Notes under the pieces: generated by a model | The model's database searches: none | Told to the model about the DNA's origin: nothing | The model's input: only the letters and a program-made list of their open reading frames with translations | Program-made: the position numbers and the translations under genes | Part shown: piece by piece, positions 12,251 to 25,095 of the stretch | Numbering within the stretch: position 1 is the first letter of the stretch | How the letters are laid out: each line of letters starts with the position of its first letter | Source: Nymphaea colorata | Taxonomy: Eukaryota; Streptophyta; Magnoliopsida; Nymphaeales; Nymphaeaceae | Reading direction: 5' to 3' | NCBI RefSeq assembly: GCF_008831285.2 | Contig: NC_045146.1 | Coordinates: 932,001 to 996,000 of the forward strand | Length of the DNA: 64,000 bases

Positions 12251-13609
12251 GGAAACGAGCCAAACGAAATAAAAGGCTTGTGAACTAAGGTAGTTCAAAA
12301 CCAGTGTTCTTTAAATTAAAAAATTGAAAAAATTGTATAAAAAATAATTAGAATGAAATCTTTTCGCAGCTAAAAGATTTTGGACAACGATCCATAACTT
12401 GGGTTCCGTTTCTTGTGGAAGCAGTAGGTGATTTTTAAGTCATTACATGTAATTTTCATGAAATGCTTGGTTCGGTTCATGCCAATCCTCGACTCGAGCA
12501 TAATCGAGCTGAGTTCGAGTTTTAAGAACTCAAGCCGAGTCCAGCTCAATTTAATGAAATAGAACTCGAGTCAAGCTCGAGCCGAGTTCAAATTCCTTTC
12601 AAGACAAATGAGCTGAGTTCGAGCTGGCTCAAACTCTCTCATAAACAGCCCTAATTGTTGCCAGCTGCCTAAGTACATAAATTAAACTATGGTAACAAAT
12701 TCAAGAAGTAGCTATTTCTAGGAAGTGTTTGATAAGGAGAGGTGGAGAACATTGAGTTTCAAATTACATAATTATAAAACCCATGATTGGGGTGTCACTT
12801 CCCATCGTAGAGCCGAAGCTTCCACTCAACCCTTTGTCCTAGTAGGATACATGGCTTGGTGCCTCAGAGTGCCATCTCACTCTACTTCAACTTGCACTTC
12901 GCTGAACTCCTTCCGTACACTCCTGACACTCCAAATGAAGACTGACCAGCTCACACTTCAAAATAATGCACAAACCCCCACCCCAAGCTATTGTGCCAAT
13001 CCCTGGGGGACCAAGAACACATACTTGTTTCAGAAAATATTATACAATTAAAGATATTACTTTTAGATCCAATGGTCAAATAATGCTAGACCTAATTTAT
13101 ACCATGTTTCCTGAGATAATAACACGGCATTCTTAGAGCACATATTTTAAGAAGATATATGATGCTTTTTTTTTTATCAAACGTACTCTTAGTTCACAAC
13201 AAGTGCAAGTTATTGGGTTGAACATTCAGTTCATAATAAATCACTAAGAAAAGTTGGTAATACACTTTTTTTTTTTTTAAGTCTGTCGATATTTATGCAA
13301 CACAGAGATGAAGACCTATGAAAGACAATGAAATAGTATATATGAGACACTGTATAAGCCTTCATGCATATCTAACAAGTGATGGTGACTTAGGATCACA
13401 ACTCCAAATTCGACTTAAAATGAACCATGTTGTTCTTCTGGTTTTGTGAAAGCGTCGCTAATGATAAGTAGTGATCCAAGAGCAGCATTATATGAAAATG
13501 TCAATCCACGCATGAAAATCGTGTTGTAGGATCTCCATATTATTTACAGTACTCTTAAGTGCAAATCCTCATGTATATCTAACAAAAGAAAGATATTGTT
13601 AGAAACATG

Positions 13610-13890
13610 AGTGCAACTCCGTGGTAAGTCCCTAAGCGGTCGGCGCAACGGCTTGCGGTGGGGGGCTAGTAGGCAGTCAGTCTCCATTTCAAATGTCAAA
13701 GGCATCAACTTTTTATACTAAAAAAAGGTCACCGACCGATGCACAAGTTAAAATGTAGCAGAGGCAGCACCCTGAGGCACTACAAGCAAGGCTTATATCC
13801 TAAGAGGGGAGGGAGGACGAGGGGTCAAGTAGAAACTTCGGCTCTCTGCTGGGTGGTGGGTCTTCTCCGGTTACTTTGGTAAGTCCATCT
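13610..13890. repeat. Dispersed element, copy 1 (second copy near 55.0 kb)
   Basis: The stretch around AATGTCAAAGGCATCAACTTT, followed by GGTCACC, ACAAGTTAAAAT and CCTGAGGCAC, matches in the same order and spacing the stretch at about 55020-55220. The match extends to GGTGGTGGGTCTTCTCC against GGTGGTGGAGACAAGTCTTCC. This is a transposable-element family whose type I cannot assign. Confidence 0.65.
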
Positions 13891-14489
13891 TAAACCAAAC
13901 CACATTAAATCTTTCTTTATTCATTTTGTATGCTTTTAGAACATGATGATAGGTTCCAACACATCTTCTAAGTCCGTCAAATCAACAAGTTAACAAATTC
14001 AAGCTTTGTGGCATTCAAACGTACTGATATTATAATTTCTCACTGTTTAGGTATTGCCCTATATTCCTATATATATTTGAAGGGAAACAGTACATTTTAT
14101 AGATGTCTGTTTTGGAATGTTAAAGCTTTAGTGCAGCTATGAACACAAGGAGATCCCCTGTCTTTCCGAACCAACTACAATCTAAGGACTTGAGAACAAA
14201 TTGCAAAAGAAATGCAAAAAGTCTTGTTTTGGAACTTATTCATCAGGGATATGGGTAGTTAACATGCATCGGGGTCACCTCAAAGTTTCAAGTTGTTTTG
14301 GTAAAATGACGGACGGACGTAAATGCGATTTCCAATGGACAAACTCTTATTAAACAAAAAGTAGATCGCTCCTACATGATCGAACTTCGCTATAACTTCT
14401 TAATAAATTGAGATTCAAGGAAATCTTAGTCATTTAGATAAGCTCTTAGTGGATCCTTACTAGATGAAGAAGGAATGCTCACAACTTTA

Positions 14490-14637
14490 GGGGCTCTTTG
14501 GTGTAAGTGTTTTATGAATCTGTTCTAAAATTAGGGTGAATTCACGGAACACTTAAACGAGTGTCCTATGAATCTACCTTAGTTTTGAGGTAGATTCATG
14601 AAACAATCACATATTGTTCTTACTGCCAAACGAGCCC
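14490..14637. mobile_element. Tourist/PIF-Harbinger-like MITE (148 bp)
   Basis: Terminal inverted repeats are GGGGCTCTTTGG at the left and CCAAACGAGCCC at the right. The element is flanked on both sides by TTA (14487-14489 and 14638-14640), the target duplication typical of PIF/Harbinger elements. The interior carries repeated ATGAATCTAC / GTAGATTCAT words in both orientations and no coding capacity. Confidence 0.75.
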
Positions 14638-15904
14638 TTAATATCTCTGATAAAAACGATTCATGTGTCTCGATACATATTGAATATGATAAGATCCAGG
14701 ATTGACAGTAAAAAAAAAAAATATTCAAATAAAAAGTTCGGGTCTGACATGTAGGATAGAATCAACATGTACATGGATCTGGATATAGTTCTGAGCATTA
14801 CAATAATTAAACTAATCCTGATAGATTTCCAACATAAAAAGTTCCAAGAAAAACTATTCTAATATGGATTCGGGCATATGTAATTCCCATAGGACTTGGG
14901 TAGGTTGTTCCTATCTGATCCAATATAGAACTGGGTCAGTTACCATTGCCCAAAGTTGGACCTGAGACCAGGCACAAATGAGTATATGAAGGTCCAAATT
15001 TCTTGTACCCATTTCAGTCAAATCTAACTTTCTTTATTGTCGGATCCGAACCTGAAATTTGAACAAAAGGGCATCGGTAGTTGGATATGAACCTTATTTC
15101 AAGACCTCAGATCTGCATATAAAGATGTCAACAAATTGAATTTGAATAGGATGTACCCTTTCCCATGTTGGAGATTCACATGTTCAGATTCCAATCCAAA
15201 TGAGAAAAGTCATACCATATCCAAATTGCAATTTTTTAATTTAGAATTCATATCATCCAAGTCCACTTTTTATTTTCATGTCAGAAACTGAATTCGACTT
15301 TTAAATACACAACCAAATCCGAACTGCATTATGACATGTTAAAAACCCACTTTGAAAATATACAGATATTGGGCATGGAATATTTATTTGAAAGTAAGTC
15401 CGATGCAAAATCTGATTGGATAATTGTGTAAAACCAAATCCAAATCCAAATCCATGGATGTCATTTTCTATTTCTTAATTAAAAATTAAATTTTTTTTCA
15501 TATCCGACTTTTAGTATGCGGTTGGGTTGGACACCCGATCCATCAACATCCCTTATAACTTCATAGTAGAGCAACTTTGTGATCCCCTAATGAAAGCGAT
15601 GCAAAACCAAAATATCGTTTGTTCCTTTCATCTGGACCTCTATGATCACCAGAAAGAGAAAGGTTAGACTATTTGAACCGAGCAGTTCGAGTACCTTTAT
15701 TCTCCAACAAAAGCAGAAGGAATGGGTGTATGAGTCTCACATGAGAGGTGCTTTTAACAGGGGAAAAGGAGAACTCTAGCACTAAGTTCTACTACTAAAT
15801 CTGGTCTCTAGCTAGCTTTAAAAGATCATTTTGCACCATCCTGAGGCCCCTGGTTTAGAAAATACCTGAATCTGCCCTAGTGTTTGATGCCAAACGACCA
15901 TTTA

Positions 15905-16057
15905 TGGCTTGTTTGGTAAATGGAATCGTCTGTAACTGTTCTATAAATACGGCCCAAGGAATCGGTTTCATGAAACACCTTAAAAGGTATTCTATGAATC
16001 TGCCACAATTTTTAGGGCAAATTCATGGAACAATTACAAACATTTTATGGTTCTTTG
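15905..16057. mobile_element. Diverged MITE related to the 14.5-kb copy
   Basis: It begins near GGCTTGTTTGGTAA and ends near TTCTTTGG. The interior repeats the family words CATGAAACACCTT, TATGAATCTGCC and GGGCAAATTCATGGAAC found at 14490-14637. Ends are eroded and no target duplication is clear. Confidence 0.5.
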
Positions 16058-17098
16058 GTTGACATTAAAGCCAGGACAAAAACCTGACTTTCATGCTAAA
16101 CCAAGTGCTCTACAACTAGTTTTGATGCCAAAACCAGGAAACAAGCCTTTTGTGGTTAGACAACTAAACTATGGCATTTCTTGCCCTTGGGAAATTCAAT
16201 GTTTTAGTCTTCATAAGGCTATTGACATTTTGCATGAAAATGCTTGTAATTAATGGCCACCCAAGCATAGCTGATCGAGCTGGTGGTGCTAAAATGACAC
16301 TTTCTACCTGTTTGGTTCTCTCTTGGTGCTATACCTATACCTCTATGCAATATGAGGCAGAGCACGATACCTACACTATCTCTTCACCAGGTACTATGGC
16401 ACTCTTGGATCCTTGGCTCTTTCTCAGGCATAATCCTCTCGCTCACTAAGGTCTACCAAAACTAGCTCAGTAGACCATATACTGAAGCACCATTTAATAG
16501 GTGTATAAACAGGTTAGATTTGAATCAGCAAGAAAACAGGAAGCCTCTTGAATGAAGTTGGATAGAGTTAAATGGCCTACAACTTTAAACCATTTCTTAC
16601 CTAAAGCAAAAGCGACAAGAATACACAGATGTGCAGACAAAAGGAAGCTTGCCTGACAAATAGCTCACAGATTTGACGTCATGGCTTTGAGCTGACTCCT
16701 CATTATCAACCCTTTGAGGATTCGGTATTTCTCTCATGACTAAACCCTGGAATAATTGTCCCTTGGGACTTGAAAGTACTTCTTCAGAATATGACCAACA
16801 TTTTCTCCTGGTAACATTGCATTGTAATATTGTTTGAAAGCGTCTATATACTATTGACTGTTATTGCTGTAATTCATAAGTTAGTAGTCAGTTGTTTACA
16901 ACAGTATTTCCAGTGTCTAGTGTAGGCCCGGCAAGCAAGCAACATGAAAATCATAAAAACGTGCATATTTACAGGACATTTGTAAAAAAAGCACAAATTC
17001 TGAAACAGAAGATCGACTTCTATTTTCCGAGCTCATTACAGTTTGAGGATTTGCTAGTGTTGTACCATATGCTGAGACGTTGATCTCTTTCTAGTAGG

Positions 17099-18733
17099 TC
17101 AGTTTCTCACCACTTGACATAATTTGCGATCTTCCACCACTGATCTAAAGATGAAACTTGGGAAGGCAGCCGTGATGTCTCCCCTGCAAAAGACAGCTTC
17201 TGTAAAATGATCTTGATTGAAAATCTAGCACTAATAAGATGCTCCTATCATCATAAATCTGTGTAACATTCTCCAAAAATTTCTCTGCTGGTCAACAGAT
17301 GTTCATATTTGACTTTGGCACACCCGATATTCTTATTATGGAGTTGGATTATGTCATAATTGTGTTTTTAGCAAAAGCCCTTGCCTTCCCTGCCAAAAAA
17401 TTATGACATCGGAAGTGCTCTGTTCCATGAAGTTAACAGTGTAAGAAAGAAGAAGCTAATGCTGGGGGGTACAGGAACACAAGTTTGAAGTGCAAGAAAT
17501 ATTTGTCCTTCACAGAAAAGTGAAATTATCAAACTACTATGAAGACAGCTGCCTTTGAAACTCCGAACATCTACAAAAAGTTAAAAAACCAAATCGTAGA
17601 ACCAGATTCAATCCATTTAAATCCCTATTCATAAATCATGCAATGGTACTATCATTTCAATGCTTGTCTATGTAGTGAGAATATTATGACCATATGTTTA
17701 CACAATAGAATTGTGACAGAATTGCTATATAATGTCATGAATACCCAAAAACCAAACTGTCACGAAATCATGACTCACATAAAATCATCTCACAACAGTT
17801 CCTAGCACAACACTGAAAACCAGCTAGGCAATGCATACAAATCGTTTTATAGCATTCCTGATGCATGTTTCAATTATCTCTTCAACCTGTCTAAAGTGAC
17901 CAGTAGTTAGTTAACTAATGCAAGGGATCAGCTGTCAACCTACTCTGTAGGACAAAATCTCATAAATAGAGATTCTGCAACATCATTTGTTAATACTGTT
18001 GGTATTATGCTCCACCTAGATCTCCAAACAACCATACTGGTATCCTGAAACCTCTATCTTGACAGCATGAAATTCTAATTTGAAACTGCATTGTTGTGAT
18101 TCACCACAGTATGCCCCGGGAGATTATGGTTTGAGAATTAAGACAGGTGACTGGTGTTTGTTCATTTTACAAGGCTTTGCAGTTTGAATTGATGAAGTGT
18201 ACAACAAACCAAGAAAAAAAAATCCCCTATGAAAATCCTGGAGAAAACAAGATCTCCTTTTCCTAAAATCACCAGGGTAAGACACATGTTCAGAATCCAA
18301 GTTAGCAAGCATGGTAAAGGAAGCCAGATTAGTCTAGATGCACTCAGATGACCGGATCTTCTATATTTGGTAAAAGAAAAGAATTTACTTATTCCCTATT
18401 CATTGGATTGTACAACCAGCTCAAGGAGAGTCATAAGGGACTTCTAATAGACTGTCAACAAACACAAAATCATGTAAACATGCCAATTCATTCTATATAT
18501 GAGAAAATATATCGATTACTTGGTATAGGAAACCAAGGGAATGTTAGTTTCAAATCAGAACAAGAATAGTATAGAAAGACAGAGTTGACTTTTTGTTGGA
18601 GGCACAATGACTACATGTCCTGAAGCTCGAGTTTTCTTTTAGCCATGGATATTCAACCTCAAGTTTTTCTTTTTGGTGTTCATGTCTCAGCTCAGGATGC
18701 TCTGGATTCAGTCTTGCAGGATTTTGTCGTAGC

Positions 18734-18771
<38 letters not shown>

Positions 18772-21011
18772 CCATATATCCTAACAAGGTTTGAGACATT
18801 ATTTTAACCAAAAAAGGGTGCTATTTTATAATTACTTTACAGCCTTCCTGCGTTGAGCTCATAAGTTTGATGTTAGAATCACCTGTGCACTCGCAAAATT
18901 CCTTTCCTTATTCACTATAGTGGCATCTGAGTACATAGGATCTTAGATCCAATGTCTGATTTAACAAGGATATGAACTTAAATCCACTGTTCCAAGTTCC
19001 AACAAATTGTAGATTTGAGAACCAGGGAGCTGAAGGAGGGGGTCTGATTTGATGTCCACGGATTTCAAGGTGAAAGGTTTACAAACCTATGGTGTAACCC
19101 TTGCAACTGTCAGTTACATAACTTCAGATAACTTTTAGATGTCAAGGACCGAATGACTAAAATCCTTGGATTTAAAATCCTAAGATCTTATATCACCTCG
19201 GATCTAATATGTGAGGTAATCCAACACACCCTCCATTTCTAAGTGGCCACCCTTCTGTCATCTTTTACTTTCTTTGGCATTCAACATCTGATTTTGGATG
19301 GAAAAATGGCACAGTATATCTTCTTGTTCTACCCATTTCATATTAAAACTAAAAAAAGTCGTTAGCATGTAATTCACCTAAACTTACAATACTGAAACAC
19401 AGATACCTAAAATTTTTAACCACGTTCAGGTCACTTCAGAATCTAGAAAGATATGGAATGTCAAAACTATATACTTGATTTAATTGGAAGAAGCTTACTT
19501 TAGATATGGAACAGTCATGTTCTGAATTGAAGATGGATTACGAGCTACAAACTCTCTCCACTCATCTTGATCTATCTTTCCATCACCCTTTGAATCTACG
19601 GCTGTGAAGGTCTGGACAAAAAAAAAAAGACGTGTCAGCCAAAGAACTGCTCAAAGAATAAATAAATCTGAGAATCATATTCCCAACCGTGCTACAGCTA
19701 TGACGCAGGCAAAAGCTAAGTACCTGATCAACAATGGACTCAATAATATCTTCAGGGAGATCCATTTCTGATTCACTTACTAGTGCCATCACCATCTCTT
19801 TCATCTGTGACATGAAAATTAATCAGGGTAGTGTATATGCATGCTTAAACATGCATATGCAGTCATCGATTGGCATCTATAATAAGGATTTAACAGCTGT
19901 GGAGTCCAATAAAAAGTCGTGATCCTTTAATAAGATGTGGGCAGGATGACATTTATTAGGGATTAGTTTTTTAGCTTCTGATTATCAATTTGAAAAGAAA
20001 GCAGGCGCTGAAGGTTACCTCTCCACGTTCAATGTAGCCAGTGTGCCATATATCATACAGTTGGAAGGCAACTGCAACATGAACAACCTCTATTAACTAA
20101 AAATCACAAACGGTGACAAAGTTGCATCTGATTTGAAGTGATTCTGTACTAAATTTGGGATAATTTGCATGCCCTTACATGAAATTTTCTCTGCTTCAGG
20201 TGTATTTGGATGAAAGATGCTCAATGAACGTACGAATTCACCAAACTCAATTACACCGTTATGTTTTGAATCAAACAACTCGAATATCTAAAGAGGAAGA
20301 GAACAAGAAGCGTGTTATCTTCTTCTAGAAATGTCAAAAGCACCTGGATGGAAAATTGAGATCTTCCATTCACCTCCCAGAAAAGCATCTTTCAACAGAA
20401 AAACATAAAATAGAGAGACTATAGGAACTCACCCTATCTGAGAAGAGGGTGCGCTTCTCGCTGTTTTTGAATAGAGCAAGCTGAAACTCTTCCTGATAAA
20501 ATAAAATAAACTATCAACTCCAAAAGCCATTGGAAAAATCAGATAAATCACTAGACATATCAAGCTTTGGCACTGAAACGGAGACGCAAAAGCTAGCATA
20601 TCAACAAAAATGATCAATCCAGGTAAATATAGAAGTTCTTCGTTATCAAGAAGAAGCATTATGAGAACTTCACCTTGTTGATGCACCCATTATCGACTAT
20701 GGTGCTGCTCAACTTTCTGAACAACTCGTACAATGCTTCAATTTCGCTAATGGTAACTGCCAAGTGCCAACAGCATTTAAGAATATTTAGTAGGAAGTGA
20801 AAAGAAGAACTGGGTAGTGATGAAATTACAAGAAAATGGAGGCAACCATTCTGAGGACAAAAGGTGGTCAAAAGGACGAATGTATAAAGAGACAACATCA
20901 AAACGGATAAGAACAGAAGGAAGTCGACTCACAATTAGTCTGCGAGGCAAGAGCAACGGGGTCCTCGTAACCAGGAGGCCTCTCCACAGGCTTCGTCAGG
21001 AAACAACCCAT
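17099..21011 (-). CDS. CBL4: Calcineurin B-like calcium sensor A (CBL4/SOS3 type)
   Basis: Eight coding exons: 21011-20933, 20756-20674, 20492-20433, 20287-20179, 20071-20019, 19804-19724, 19611-19499 and 17183-17099, giving 220 codons. The N-terminus MGCF carries Gly2 for myristoylation and Cys3 for S-acylation, so membrane attachment is expected. Four EF-hands follow: a non-canonical first one near residues 36-55, then loops at about 80-91 (DSKHNG), 117-128 (DIWHTG) and 161-172 (DSKGDG, the most canonical). The FPSF motif at 200-203 is the C-terminal site that CIPK kinases phosphorylate in CBL proteins. CBLs bind calcium and recruit CIPKs; CBL4/SOS3 with CIPK24 activates the Na+/H+ exchanger SOS1. 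Oddities: an extra Gly194 before DIT compared with CBL-B, and an unusual tail after FPSF ending CQVVRN. The last intron is 2.3 kb. CBL5 or CBL8 identity within the same clade is possible. Confidence 0.93.
18736..18767. repeat. (CT)n microsatellite in CBL-A intron 7
   Basis: About 32 nt of uninterrupted CT on the plus strand (GA on the transcribed strand), within the long last intron. Confidence 0.9.
18930..19232. repeat. Probable degraded MITE in CBL-A intron 7
   Basis: The right edge GGTAATCCAACACACCCTCC resembles the right end of the 51.6-kb MITE (AATCACACGCCC). The interior has matching words such as TTGGATTTAAAATCC and GGATCTTAGATCC. The left edge could not be placed. Confidence 0.4.
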
Positions 21012-21540
21012 GAAAGCCCTCTCCTTTCAGAGGCAGCGTAAGGCCTCTGCAGTACACCAAAACCGCTCAATGAGGTCCCAAAAGAATTGCCCTTTTCATT
21101 TTTTGTTGTTCTTGCTTGCTTTTATGCATGAACAAACAGTTGGATTCAAAATTCAAAACCAACAAAACAAAGAGAGACATGGAAGCTCTTGTTTTCTTTT
21201 CCGTTGTTCAAGGTGAAACCCGACTGCCAACTTAGAAAAAGCTCAAGCAACAGAATTGAAATTTCGTGCAAGGTTTTTGAACTTGTCACTTTTCTACCTT
21301 TGACGGGAGTTGTTCTCTTTATTTCCTGAAGAATGAGCAGAAGAGTTGCAAATTCAGAAAAGGAGGAGCAGAAAAACTGAAAGACCAGTCTTCCCTTTAC
21401 TTATCCAAGGAGCTTCCCTCGGGAGACTCAATGTGTAGGAAGAACCTCCAACCTCTACAAGGAATGCTTGCACGCCATTCTGCTGATTCAGTTTTCTCTG
21501 GCCACAAAGGAGTCGGTGTATCAGATCTATATAGCATGGC
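21012..21540 (-). promoter_or_regulatory. 5' UTR and core promoter of CBL-A, with TATA box
   Basis: On the minus strand CTATATAG at 21527-21534 is a good TATA box; transcription would then start near 21500, giving a leader of about 490 nt. No leader intron is needed to reach the ATG at 21011, and none was placed. Confidence 0.5.
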
Positions 21541-22973
21541 AACTATAAGTTATAACCTTACCCGTCCATGAATTTAATTATATATATTTTTGGTAACATG
21601 TGCGTCATCATCTGACAGGTACACCCATGGACAAATCCGAACTTAAGTCACCTTCAATAATAATCTCCAAAAAAGTCATATTTATTCCTTCATTCATAAT
21701 ATTCACGCGGTGCACCACATACGAAACAATAAACAAAATACAAAATGCTGAAATTGTTGGCAGCTAGAAAAATGGTTGATCAAAATTTCAACGAAAGCCT
21801 CACGTTTCTGATTCTTTGAACAAAAAAGCTTCACTTTCACTGAAACTTTTCCTTACCACTCTCCTCTAACAATCTAACTCTGATTAACATACTAACCAGA
21901 CAAGGAAATCCAATGTATTCAACGTTAGAACAAGTCGTAAAACTACGCGGATTTCAGCATGACAAGAACGACCATGAAGCTTTTTTACGGCAGTTGTCAG
22001 CAAAGAATAAGGTCCAATAATAAGAATTGTCATGTCCAGTTTGAGATTACCAATAAGACCGTGAGGCTCAAAAAAAAGAAAAAAAGGTTACCCCAGAAGA
22101 ATATTTTCATTGATTCTCGGTTGTTGGCCTTGCCTTTCATGTATGGTAATTCCACAAACACGTAATCTTAGGATCTACCGTTTGCTAGGGATTTTTCCTC
22201 GATTGCAGAGAATATGCCAATTAACCTGGTCATCACTGAGTTTGCAACAGTTGTCTAGTTGACTAACTTAAACATTAATTTTGGAAAAAACAGGCTATTT
22301 AGACTTGACAAATAGTTTCATGTTGTTCCTTTCTTGGATATGGGGAACATACAGGGGTGAAAAACCTTCTCATTTCCTTTTATCTAAGGTTTAGAGCTGT
22401 CTAAAAAACTAAGGAAAAAGCAGAACACCAGTCAAGTAACCGTTGTGTAGTGTAGCTACTATTTACAAGAATGAAATTGATGACCAACCTTTTGTTGTTC
22501 TACCAATCTGACTAACTACACTGTGTTCCATGAAACCATGTTTTGATACCAATATTTCACCTTGGCTCGCACCAGTCTCGCTGCAGGCACACTGATTGAT
22601 GCTTCGGAGTCTAATTGGAGTGTACACACCTGCCCATGACATATAAATAACTGATTGACGTATCAGAATTCTAGAAGGCACGGGGTATGGGGTCTTTGTT
22701 CATGGCGCCAGGAAGATGATGGAATACTTGAATTAGAATGGTAGGCAGACGTTTTGTGGATTCAGTATGGGGAGGCGAATGTGTTCTAAAGGTCAAACGT
22801 TGAATCAGGGTTTCCTTTTCCGAAATTTTAATATAAGGGTCATCAAAATTTCGCACATTTTTGTAATAGTATATTTTAAAAGCCATTTAAATATTCCAGA
22901 CTTGGTTAAATTACATTTGGAGAGTTTAGACTGCAACACTAAAGAAATAGAATCATCTACGGTTCAAAGGTCA

Positions 22974-23029
22974 TATATAACCTAATAGCAACGATGCATG
23001 AAACCTTCGATCATTCAATAAAAAAAGTG

Positions 23030-23088
<59 letters not shown>

Positions 23089-23137
23089 CCTAATAGCAAC
23101 GATGCATGAAACCTTCGATCATTCAATAAAAAAAGTG

Positions 23138-23177
<40 letters not shown>
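22974..23177. repeat. 108-bp tandem duplication containing (AT)n
   Basis: The unit ACCTAATAGCAACGATGCAT...GTGTTAA followed by (AT)n occurs twice, with the CC of ACCTAAT at 22981 and again at 23089. The unique parts (about 53 bp) look identical, so the duplication is recent; the two AT tracts differ in length. Confidence 0.9.
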
Positions 23178-23178
<1 letters not shown>

Positions 23179-23287
23179 ATTGATTGGCGGCTCCACATTT
23201 AGTAGATACTGGGGGATTTCATAAACATATATATATATTGATTGATTGATTGGCGGCTCCACATTTAGTAGATACTGGGGGATTTCA
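23178..23287. repeat. 66-bp tandem duplication next to the previous one
   Basis: TTGGCGGCTCCACATTTAG with the following TAGATACTGGGGGATTTCA occurs at about 23184 and again 66 bp later, separated by a short AT tract and TGAT repeats. The copies look identical. Confidence 0.9.
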
Positions 23288-25095
23288 AACCTGAACTGTT
23301 CGATCTCATTAAACAGTCAGTTCTTCCCCCTTCTCTCTCTCTCTCCTTTTCTTCCTCTCTCTCCCTGCCGGCAACTGGGGAGCCCCAGTGGCTCCTCCCT
23401 GGATTGCCGACACCTAGGGGCTCGGACAATGGAAAAGGGGGAGGCACCTGCCGGGGCTTGCCCTTCTCTCCGGCATAGCTCAAGTGGGCTGCTGATGATG
23501 GTTGGGGAGGTAGAGGAAAGTTAAAAACAAAAAAATCCACCAGGGCCTCTTTGATTCTCTATGCTTTCATAAGAATAACAATGGTGACTCTAAAATCACC
23601 TATATATATATATATATATATCATCTAATATAATGACCCATCCCAAAATTAATATGAGACCAATTTGAAGAATCCCATCTTGTCGTGAGAGGACTACTAA
23701 TAACTGAGTCTAAATGATCTTTTAATTTTTTTTCTTTGAACCCTAACCTTTCTTTCTTGGCATGGCAAGATCTTAGTACAGCAAAACGGGTCAAAGGCAA
23801 GGGGTGCTGGCAGGGGCCATGGCCCCCACCTCAAATTTTTAAAAATTCAAACCTTTGCATGTAAAATTTAAAAATTTTACTTTAACTTATATATATATAT
23901 AATGAAAGTTTAGATTAGTTAAAATTTTGAATCTATAGTTTGACCTCTAAGACAAAAAATTCCTAGTTTCGCCCTTGATACCACACGGATACAACCTCAC
24001 TTGGTTAGCTGCTTTCTCGAAAAGATATGGAGAAAGCAAAAGTAAGCCGCGAAATCAAGAGCATATAAATGAAGAAATGAATGCCAATTAAGTTCGAATT
24101 TATATCATGACAATTTCACCTGTTCTTACCGAGCAAAATATGTATTCTGGCATCACGGTTGCGACTCTAACCACAATGCTTACCTGTGGCGAAGATAGAT
24201 TCCGAAAATTTGTGAGCATTATTCAAGTTAGAGTTTTACACAGTTTACGCAATCATAATTGCCACAAGTAAAGTCCTAGGCGGCCAAGCCTTCCATTATT
24301 TTATCTCCGTTCATTCCTTCTACGCTTCGGCCGAGAGACTTTGGCGCTTGCCTCAGCACATGAAGCCACCCAGCCCTACTAATGCAGCTGAAGTACGGAA
24401 GATGCAAAGAAAAAAAAGAAGTCAGGGCTGTGGACTTTATGGCAGCTGATCATTCGAGTTTCTCAATAGAAACAATTTAATAGTCCACTGACTTTGGGCA
24501 GCCCTTCTTATGTGGCATTTAAAGTCTATAGTTGTGGAATATATTCCAACACCATCGTCCGGGACCGATTTTATTTACTATTCTATTTTGGGTGGAATGG
24601 GTTCCAACCATTAATTCAATGCAGTAGTACCATCTTTTAGTGTTTATAATCGAAGATTCCAAAATCTATTTGCTTTATATGTCACATATTTTGACTGAGC
24701 GGAGGAGTATTTCATCTTATTATCTAGAGAAGAGTCGAAACTTTCAACCTAAGTCACCCGAACTCTTCCATTTTACCGCCGCACCCGAGTCGCACCGAGT
24801 CGGGTGCGCACCGGACATAGGTGCGGCTCTTACTCACACCCGAGCGCAGTTAGAATGTCATATTACTAAATTACTTATATAATATATGTTGTTCTGATAT
24901 TTTCCTATGCAATACAATTATTCAAGTATGTTATATACATTAATAACTAAATAATAATAATAATATATACATGTTTATTCTGTTATATATATAATAAATT
25001 AAAAATAAAAATAACAATAAAATACCTTCGCCGCACCGCTACACTTTAATTTTTTGGGATGTGCCGCTCTGGCACCCGCACCCCGTACTCAGGTG

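Larger units (their letters stand above)
12251..17098. other. Gene-free intergenic region between the peptidase and CBL-A
   Basis: No gene is supported. At about 12460-12640 there is a dispersed repeat of CTCGAGC/GAGTTCGAGCT words; a similar patch lies at about 29840-29960. About 13610-13880 is an element also found at about 55010-55220. A MITE lies at 14490-14637. A degenerate AATCCAAATCC/GGATTCGGA-type repeat covers about 14990-15560, and a MITE-related copy lies at about 15905-16057. The last hundreds of bases are the 3' flank of CBL-A. Confidence 0.55.
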
